Assembly: GCA_964349045.1 (NCBI GenBank)
Contig: CAYGFI010000145.1
Span: forward strand, 1 to 12,198
Length of the DNA stretch: 12,198 nucleotides
From: JACJXF01 sp964349045
Lineage (GTDB): Bacteria > Bacteroidota > Bacteroidia > Bacteroidales > GCA-2748055
Direction of reading: 5' to 3'
In this document: positions 7,356 to 12,198 of the stretch, piece by piece
Numbering within the stretch: the first letter of the stretch is position 1
Layout: every line of letters begins with the position of its first letter
Translations under genes and position numbers: made by a program
The notes under the pieces: model-generated
What the model was told of the DNA's origin: nothing
Seen by the model: only the letters and a program-made list of their open reading frames with translations
Databases searched by the model: none

Positions 7356-7472
7356 TCAGAAACCTAACAATATCATTCGTTTCAGCGAAAAAAGCCGAAG
7401 AAATTGCATTGAATTAATTATTTTTTTAATTAACGAACCAGGACACCATGAATCGTAATAAATCCCGATACA

Positions 7473-8819
7473 CTAAATTGGTGAACCGGGTGTGCGGCCT
7501 GGAAGCGGAGCAACACCTTCAAAATAGTCCGGCAGAGGTCCCATTGCATATTCTTTTGGACCATAGCGTAGGTCCGAAGCCATAATTTCGTCCCAGGTAA
7601 TAGCTTTGCCTGAATATGCAGCTTCGCGTCCTAATATTGCAACCATGGTTGAGTTTGCAAGAGCTTCGGCCTGATTTATTTTTTTATTTAAGCGAATGGA
7701 TTCTACAAGATGAACATGTTCCTGATCGTAGGCATTTTTAACCGGATTTGCTTCGTAATCATATTTCCAGATTATTTCCCCCATGTAGTTTTCAATTCGC
7801 ATTCCTCCGTCGGTGTAAAGAACTCCTTTGGTTCCCATAACTGATTCGGACACATTATTATCGCAACCATCTATCTGACGTGCAGTAGCCATCATTCGTT
7901 TGTTATTACCATAGCGATAGTCAACACTGAAAAAGTCAAAAATATCACCGGTTAAACGTCTTGCTCTTCCGCCATATCCAACAGCTTTTACAGGAAGCAT
8001 GCCTGTGAACCATGTAACAATATCAATGTTATGAATACCTTGATCCAGTAAATGATCACCGCTTAACCATTTAATATTAAACCAGTTACGAATATTATAT
8101 TCCATGTCTGACCATTCAGACCTTTTCTTTTTATTCCACCATGCACCCTGGTTCCAATGAGCTGTTGCAGACAACACCTCACCTATCGCGCCATTTTTAA
8201 TCTGTAGATATGCTTCCCAGTAATCGCGCTGGTGCCGACGCTGGTTACCTGTAACAATTGTAAGTCCGGCATCCTGGGCCTGACGGGCAGCAACTATTAC
8301 TGTCCGGATACCAACAGGGTCAACCGCAGCAGGTTTTTCCATGAAAACATGTTTATTGGCTGCAACAGCTGCTTTCAGGTGTTCGGGGTGGAAATGAGTG
8401 GGAGTTGCAATCAGAACAAGGTCGATATCAAGAGCAAGCACCTTGTGTATTGCATCAAATCCAAGGAAACACATATCATCAGCAACCACATTATTTTTCT
8501 CTTTTGCCAGTTTCTCGCGGCAGCTTGCAAGTCGGTCTGCAAATAAATCACCAAGGGCAACAATTGAAATATCGTTTCCTGCATTCAGAAAATTGAAGGC
8601 AGCGCCTGTTCCGCGATCGCCGCATCCAACCAGTGCAGCTTTTATTGGTTTTCCATCCGGAGCTTTTTGAACAAATGAGTACATACCCAGTTGTTCAAGG
8701 GTAAAGAATTCCTTATTGCGCTTTTCTGTATTACTGCATGAAGTCATAAGAGGAGTCATTCCGAAAGGAATTGAAGCGCCTAACACAGCTGAAGTGGTAA
8801 AAAAATCTCTTCTTTTCAT
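7473..8819 (-). CDS. Tat-exported Gfo/Idh/MocA family oxidoreductase
   Basis: Predicted periplasmic oxidoreductase of 448 residues. The N-terminus has a twin-arginine signal (KRRDFF, 2-7), a hydrophobic stretch and a possible lipobox ending at C28 (MTSC), so it is probably exported folded with its cofactor and perhaps lipid-anchored. The Rossmann fold follows: ALVGCGDRGTG (62-72), then the family EKP motif (161-163) with catalytic K162. The C-terminal domain has GDHLLDQGIHNID (254-266), giving H256, D259 and H263 around the substrate. Related Tat-targeted proteins in Bacteroidota use a tightly bound NAD(P) to act on sugars or glycosides, including the GH109 family, but I do not see clear GH109 hallmarks. 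It lies 34 bases after the coiled-coil membrane gene and 146 bases before the tetraheme cytochrome gene. Periplasmic sugar oxidation feeding electrons to that cytochrome is a speculative link. Confidence 0.9.
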   Translation of the reverse strand: MKRRDFFTTSAVLGASIPFGMTPLMTSCSNTEKRNKEFFTLEQLGMYSFVQKAPDGKPIKAALVGCGDRGTGAAFNFLNAGNDISIVALGDLFADRLASCREKLAKEKNNVVADDMCFLGFDAIHKVLALDIDLVLIATPTHFHPEHLKAAVAANKHVFMEKPAAVDPVGIRTVIVAARQAQDAGLTIVTGNQRRHQRDYWEAYLQIKNGAIGEVLSATAHWNQGAWWNKKKRSEWSDMEYNIRNWFNIKWLSGDHLLDQGIHNIDIVTWFTGMLPVKAVGYGGRARRLTGDIFDFFSVDYRYGNNKRMMATARQIDGCDNNVSESVMGTKGVLYTDGGMRIENYMGEIIWKYDYEANPVKNAYDQEHVHLVESIRLNKKINQAEALANSTMVAILGREAAYSGKAITWDEIMASDLRYGPKEYAMGPLPDYFEGVAPLPGRTPGSPI

Positions 8820-8853
8820 TATTATAATTATTAATTTATTTGGAACTAATCAT

Positions 8854-9561
8854 TTATTTTTTGTTTTTGTACTTATTAAGTTCATCATAGAGCTGTCTTA
8901 CGACCTCTTCTTTACTTTTAAGAGCTTTTTTTCGGAAATCTTCAAATTCATCCTTAACATCATTTAAATCCTTTCTAGTCTGACCTGTAACGACATAAGC
9001 CCTTCGAAATGCAATAAACAAAAAGCCCAGTGCAATAAGAAGACCGATGATAATGGACCACATAATGGTATCATAGCCTGTTTTACTGACCATTATTCCA
9101 AAAAAACCAAAGCTGTTTTTTTCTTTCAGTTCCGATTGAGTTGTATTCAACTCAGACCTGAGGGATTCGATAGTCTTGTTTTTTTCCTGAATTAAATTTT
9201 CTGAGGATTTCAGGTTAGTTTTGAGAGTTTGAATAGAGTCAAGTGTATTTAATTTAAGTTGTGACATCCAGGTTTTTTTTATAACCTTATAATCCTGGAA
9301 GTTACCGGATTTATCAATTGCGTAATCAAATTGAGCCGGGATATTTAACGTATCAGGAAAGGGCTTAAGCTTTGGAACTGAAGGCGTTTGTACTTTTGGC
9401 TGAGTCTGGGATTGAGATACAGGCTGAGATTGAGGTTGAGATTGTTCCTCCTGATTTATTGTGGTCGACTGTGTTTCCTGCGGAACATCCTGAGCATTCA
9501 GTTTAATTGTGAATAATCCGGTGATTATCAGAATAATGAAAATATAATTATTAAGCTTCAT
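8854..9561 (-). CDS. Membrane protein with coiled coil, unknown function
   Basis: Hypothetical protein of 235 residues with a clear layout. A signal peptide (1-24, hydrophobic core 7-19, likely cleaved after NAQ or NA) is followed by a low-complexity Gln/Ser/Pro linker (38-60). A short conserved-looking segment follows (PFPDTLNIPAQFDYAIDKS, 67-85, then YKVIKK, 91-96), then a coiled coil (about 100-148), one transmembrane helix (about 165-186) and a second charged coiled coil (about 192-233). The two coiled coils would lie on opposite sides of the inner membrane, periplasmic before and cytoplasmic after. Similar proteins in Bacteroidota are, from memory, sometimes labelled tRNA (guanine-N1)-methyltransferase; I see no methyltransferase fold here and would not copy that name. 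It may scaffold or organise envelope complexes. The linker is encoded by near-repeats of TGAGAT/TGAGGT. Confidence 0.85.
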   Translation of the reverse strand: MKLNNYIFIILIITGLFTIKLNAQDVPQETQSTTINQEEQSQPQSQPVSQSQTQPKVQTPSVPKLKPFPDTLNIPAQFDYAIDKSGNFQDYKVIKKTWMSQLKLNTLDSIQTLKTNLKSSENLIQEKNKTIESLRSELNTTQSELKEKNSFGFFGIMVSKTGYDTIMWSIIIGLLIALGFLFIAFRRAYVVTGQTRKDLNDVKDEFEDFRKKALKSKEEVVRQLYDELNKYKNKK

Positions 9562-9624
9562 AGATAAATTATTAAGAATATGACTTTGGGTTTAATGTTA
9601 CGCTTTTTAGGATAATTCTGCAAG

Positions 9625-9656
9625 CAAATTTGCAATAAGTAGCCTAAATCTCCAAA
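9625..9656 (-). promoter_or_regulatory. Candidate promoter of the coiled-coil protein gene
   Basis: On the minus strand a TTTG box (9653-9656) is followed, after exactly 20 bases, by CAAATTTG (9625-9632), one base off TAnnTTTG. Transcription would start near 9620, about 60 bases before the ATG at 9561. The downstream Tat oxidoreductase gene, only 34 bases after this gene, is probably transcribed from here too. Confidence 0.4.
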
Positions 9657-9816
9657 TAAATATACATATTCCTCAGTTTCTCAATTGATTTGCCGGATTC
9701 ATCTTAAGCGGAGGATAAGTATCAGGTTAAAGAAATTTTGATTTTGTTACATTTTACATTGTTTAAGGATAGTACGTAAAGAGCGCCGTTCGGTATTATA
9801 TTTTCATTTATTCAGG

Positions 9817-9824
9817 TAAATTTG
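9817..9824 (+). promoter_or_regulatory. -7 promoter box of the CvfB-like gene
   Basis: TAAATTTG matches the TAnnTTTG consensus exactly. It places the transcription start near 9828-9830 and makes the ATG at 9843 the natural start, with a leader of about 13-15 bases. The TTG at 9822-9824, an in-frame alternative start, is part of this box and would lie upstream of the mRNA. A -33 TTTG is not evident. Confidence 0.55.
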
Positions 9825-9842
9825 CAGAAAAAAAACTTTTAC

Positions 9843-10673
9843 ATGGTAGAACTAGGCAAATTAAATAAATTAAGAATAGTCAAGGAGGTTAGTTTTGGTT
9901 TATATCTTGATGGAGGGGAAGCCGGAGAAATATTATTGCCCACAAGGTATGTCCCCCTGAAATTCGAAATAGATGATATTCTCGAAGTTTTTATTTACAA
10001 GGATTCGGAAGACAGAATTATTGCTACCACCCGAATCCCCAATGCAATGGTTGGTGAATTTGCTCTCATGGAAGCAAAAGCAGTTGATAGGATTGGAGCT
10101 TTTATGGAATGGGGTCTGATGAAAGATCTGCTGGTACCTTTTAGTGAGCAGCAAGTGAGGATGGAACCAGGGAAAAAATATATTGTAAGGGTATTTATTG
10201 ATGAGAATACTCAAAGAATAGTTGCATCTGCACGGCTTGAAAAATTTCTGGACACCTCCCCTTCCGATTTCACAGAAGGACAGGAGGTTGATATACTAAT
10301 TGCAAATCAAACAGATCTTGGTTACAGGGTAATTATCAATAATAGTTATTCCGGAGTTGTTTATCAAAACGAGATATATCGTCCCATTGAAAGAGGTCAA
10401 AGATTAAAAGCGTTTATAAAGAAGGTACGAGATGATCATAAGATTGATGTTTGTCTGAATAAACCCGGATATGAGAAAATAGATCAACTCACAGAACGAA
10501 TTCTGGACAAGCTTAAGAAAAATGATGGATATCTCCCTCTCAATGATAAAAGTGATTCAGAGGAGATTTATAAGGTGTTTAATGAGAGCAAAAAGACCTT
10601 TAAAAAGGCCATTGGTGCCCTCTTTAAGAAAAGAAAAATCATTATTGAAGAAAAGGGGATCAGGGTTATTTAG
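9843..10673 (+). CDS. CvfB-like S1-domain RNA-binding protein
   Basis: Cytoplasmic RNA-binding protein of 276 residues, related to CvfB (conserved virulence factor B) of Firmicutes. The opening VELGKLNKLRIVKEVSFGLYL (2-22) and the following segment to about 67 form the first S1-like OB fold. A second segment about 73-133 (IGAFMEWGL, 84-92) and a third about 143-206 are further S1-like folds. Residues about 213-276 look like the winged-helix C-terminus (LTERILDKL, 216-224; YKVFNESKKTFKKAIGALFK, 243-262). CvfB influences virulence-gene expression through RNA in Staphylococcus; the role in Bacteroidota is unknown. The reading frame is open from a TTG at 9822, but that codon is inside a -7 promoter box, so ATG 9843 is chosen. 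Its stop codon (10671-10673) is the first base triplet of a repeat element. Confidence 0.88.
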   Translation: MVELGKLNKLRIVKEVSFGLYLDGGEAGEILLPTRYVPLKFEIDDILEVFIYKDSEDRIIATTRIPNAMVGEFALMEAKAVDRIGAFMEWGLMKDLLVPFSEQQVRMEPGKKYIVRVFIDENTQRIVASARLEKFLDTSPSDFTEGQEVDILIANQTDLGYRVIINNSYSGVVYQNEIYRPIERGQRLKAFIKKVRDDHKIDVCLNKPGYEKIDQLTERILDKLKKNDGYLPLNDKSDSEEIYKVFNESKKTFKKAIGALFKKRKIIIEEKGIRVI

Positions 10674-10712
10674 AAGGTAGAATTTAGAATTTAGAAGGTA
10701 GAATTTAGAATT
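10671..10712. repeat. Perfect 21-bp tandem duplication
   Basis: Positions 10671-10691 and 10692-10712 are two identical adjacent 21-bp units, each beginning TAGAAGGTAGAATTTAGAA. The first unit starts exactly at the TAG stop codon of the CvfB-like gene. Each unit also contains TAGAA three times. The second unit supplies most of the left arm of the inverted repeat at 10685-10753. It resembles AT-rich intergenic repeats common in Bacteroidota genomes (recollection, not checked). Confidence 0.95.
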
Positions 10713-10753
10713 CAGGAAGGAAAAACACTCTAAATTCCACCTTCTAAATTCTA
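10685..10753. terminator. 25-bp inverted repeat, likely bidirectional terminator
   Basis: The arms 10685-10709 and 10729-10753 are reverse complements over 25 positions with a single mismatch (A at 10700 against C at 10738), with a 19-base loop. The hairpin sits between two convergent genes, 12 bases after the plus-gene stop and 4 bases beyond the minus-gene stop. It is AT-rich with a short CCACCTT/AAGGT core. It lacks a long clean T tract, so it may act as a terminator, as an mRNA-end stabiliser, or simply be a repeat-derived palindrome. Confidence 0.6.
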
Positions 10754-10756
10754 CAT

Positions 10757-12169
10757 TTATTCTTCAGTGGGATTAAGAAATCCGGGTTTCGGAAGGAAAA
10801 GATTGGATTTAATGAACTGCGATGGATCCGGGAGTTTTAGATAATTTACTGCGGGTTCAATACTCTTCTTCAATCCGAGTGGCTGACCGGTTATCAGTTC
10901 CACCGCTTGTCCAAGCATCGGGTCGGCAACATCTCCGAAAGCTTTAGCTTCAAACAAGTTATCATTAATAAGATAATCTGGCGCTAGTCCATCCACGAAA
11001 TCTGTAAACCCCACTGAATTGGAATATTTGCTGACAATGGGTACAATGGCCCAATTGTGTTTTGGAGGATCATTTGTATCGGTTAGCACCCAGGCTCCGG
11101 TAAATTTCCCATAGGTGGGATCACCGATCTGTATGACTTCCATGTAGGGTTCAAGTCCGATAATCAATAATTCGCTCGCGGAGGCAGAATGATCTCCGGT
11201 CAGAAAAAACACCCGGGTAAGATCAAGATTATGACCGTTACCGGAGAAACGGTTCACCAGATTCGGGGAATTGTCACCTTCTTCTCGTTCAATATAGGTC
11301 TGTACCATGGGATTATAAACAAATTTAACAAAAATTTCCTGGGTGGATACGTCGGATACAGGCGCCAGACAAGATGCAAGATAATTTGCTGCAGTAATTT
11401 CACCTCCAGGATTGTATCTCAGATCAACGACAAGGTCAGTAACTCCCTGGTTTTTAAACTCATCGATTAGGGCGCCAAATTCATAAAGCAAATTACCCTC
11501 ATTTCCTGAAATAAATTCGACATAAACCAGGTAACCGATTTTGTGATTATTGAAAACGAGTATTGTATCAAAAATTATGGGATTTGAATCTATTACTTCA
11601 GCAGCAAGTTGAATCGTAGCTGTACGAGTGGATATTGAACCATTGAAATAGATTCCCATATTAACAGAATAGCTATCCTGATTAAACATCTCAATATAAT
11701 TGGTTGTATTTAGATCCTGTCCGTTTATTTTCATTATTATATCCCCTCTTTCAATACCTGCCCTGTCGGCCGGTGATCCGGGATAAACATATGAAATGAG
11801 AATAAAAACCTGCTCAGAGTCATAAAATTTCCCATATACCGGTGAAATACCCATTGAAGTGGGTGTACCGGCAAAATCCTCCATTAAAGCGGCATAATCC
11901 TTGGTCAGCCATGACCAATGGTCTTCAGTTTCATAAATGAGTTTATAGAAGAAAACTTCAGGATCGGTTTCTTTAACAACTGAGGTTAATGAGGGCAGAT
12001 ATGAATTCCAGAAATAGACTTGTTCCATAGCGTCGTACATCCAGGCCATGATTTCAGAATTTAGCTTTGCCTCAAGATCAACTTCCGGTTCATCCTTTTT
12101 GCATGAAAGGGTGATTATTCCAACAAATCCAACTATTATTAAAATATTCAGAAATTTTAATTTCATCAT
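10757..12169 (-). CDS. S41 (C-terminal processing) peptidase lipoprotein
   Basis: Envelope serine protease of 470 residues in the CtpA/Tsp-like S41 family. A lipoprotein signal ends at C23 (ITLSC), followed by KKDE, which resembles lipoprotein surface-export signals described in some Bacteroidota, so it may be on the outer surface. A PDZ-like domain spans about 105-190, with YPGSPADRAGIERGDIIMKI (129-148). The protease core follows with VVDLRYNPGGE (247-257), the nucleophile region SASASE (328-333, probable catalytic S330) and GDPTYGK with catalytic K355. The 25-residue gap between these matches the Ser-Lys dyad spacing of Tsp and D1 protease. Two consecutive ATGs (12167 and 12164) make the exact start ambiguous by one codon. 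The substrate is unknown. It converges on the CvfB-like gene and has no obvious operon partner inside the window. Confidence 0.93.
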   Translation of the reverse strand: MMKLKFLNILIIVGFVGIITLSCKKDEPEVDLEAKLNSEIMAWMYDAMEQVYFWNSYLPSLTSVVKETDPEVFFYKLIYETEDHWSWLTKDYAALMEDFAGTPTSMGISPVYGKFYDSEQVFILISYVYPGSPADRAGIERGDIIMKINGQDLNTTNYIEMFNQDSYSVNMGIYFNGSISTRTATIQLAAEVIDSNPIIFDTILVFNNHKIGYLVYVEFISGNEGNLLYEFGALIDEFKNQGVTDLVVDLRYNPGGEITAANYLASCLAPVSDVSTQEIFVKFVYNPMVQTYIEREEGDNSPNLVNRFSGNGHNLDLTRVFFLTGDHSASASELLIIGLEPYMEVIQIGDPTYGKFTGAWVLTDTNDPPKHNWAIVPIVSKYSNSVGFTDFVDGLAPDYLINDNLFEAKAFGDVADPMLGQAVELITGQPLGLKKSIEPAVNYLKLPDPSQFIKSNLFLPKPGFLNPTEE

Positions 12170-12198
12170 AACAAAATTTATTTTAGTAGGATGATGGA
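12170..12198. other. Upstream flank of the S41 peptidase gene
   Basis: Only 29 bases remain. On the minus strand TAAATTTTG occurs just before the ATG, but it has one base too many for TAnnTTTG and lies too close to the start codon, so no promoter is called. Confidence 0.4.

Larger units (their letters stand above)
9562..9842. other. Divergent intergenic region with promoters
   Basis: This gap separates the coiled-coil gene (minus) from the CvfB-like gene (plus), counting the latter from its ATG at 9843. It holds one candidate promoter for each direction, described separately. I see no small gene, structured RNA or riboswitch in it. Confidence 0.6.

Noticed and set aside
7414..7433. AT-only hairpin TTAATTA/TAATTAA with a six-T loop
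   Set aside because: It is too AT-rich and short to be a convincing terminator; such palindromes are expected by chance in this composition.
8232..8670. Plus-strand frames over the Tat oxidoreductase gene
   Set aside because: These are antisense frames of a conserved gene, with several overlapping each other in different frames and no recognisable motif.
7473..8819. GH109 glycosidase assignment for the Tat-exported oxidoreductase
   Set aside because: The Tat signal and Rossmann fold are compatible, but I do not recognise the GH109-specific segments, so the broader family name is used.
8854..9561. tRNA (guanine-N1)-methyltransferase label
   Set aside because: This name is, from memory, attached to similar proteins, but the sequence has a signal peptide, coiled coils and a membrane helix and no methyltransferase fold.
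9822..9842. TTG start for the CvfB-like gene
   Set aside because: The codon is part of an exact -7 promoter box, and the family-typical N-terminus begins at ATG 9843.

Overview
The window is an AT-rich stretch from a member of the Bacteroidota, probably a Bacteroidales-like lineage. Several signs support this. Promoters match the Bacteroidota pattern (-7 box TAnnTTTG, -33 box TTTG) and there are almost no strong Shine-Dalgarno sequences. A lipoprotein begins CKKDE after its cysteine, one oxidoreductase carries a twin-arginine leader, and a cold-shock protein gene lies head-to-head with a DEAD-box helicase gene. No tRNA, rRNA, CRISPR array, integrase or transposase is visible, and no gene-free gap exceeds about 300 bases.

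Left end (1-1995): a minus-strand cold-shock-domain protein and a plus-strand DbpA-type RNA helicase diverge from a 102-base region that holds a -7 box on each strand. Both are RNA remodelling factors.

Centre (2120-9561): six minus-strand genes. In transcription order they are: a secreted or membrane-anchored coiled-coil protein; a Tat-exported Gfo/Idh/MocA oxidoreductase; a membrane-anchored tetraheme NapC/NirT-type cytochrome fused to a SUMF1/FGE-like domain; then, from its own good promoter, a TIM-barrel sugar isomerase/epimerase, an MFS sugar transporter and a cytoplasmic Gfo/Idh/MocA dehydrogenase. The last three look like a small catabolic operon: uptake of a sugar or cyclitol, NAD(P)-linked oxidation or reduction, and keto-sugar isomerisation. 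A 14-bp tandem repeat array lies between the transporter and the last dehydrogenase.

Right end (9562-12198): a plus-strand CvfB-like S1-domain RNA-binding protein converges on a minus-strand S41 (CtpA-type) lipoprotein protease. Between them is a compact repeat element: a 21-bp perfect tandem duplication that starts at the stop codon of the plus gene and overlaps a 25-bp inverted repeat, probably a two-way terminator.

Most of the window is ordinary for this phylum. The items most worth a second look are the tetraheme cytochrome-SUMF1 fusion, whose SUMF1 domain lacks the FGE catalytic cysteines; the two intergenic repeat elements; the DEFD variant of the DEAD box; and the start-codon corrections implied by promoter boxes.
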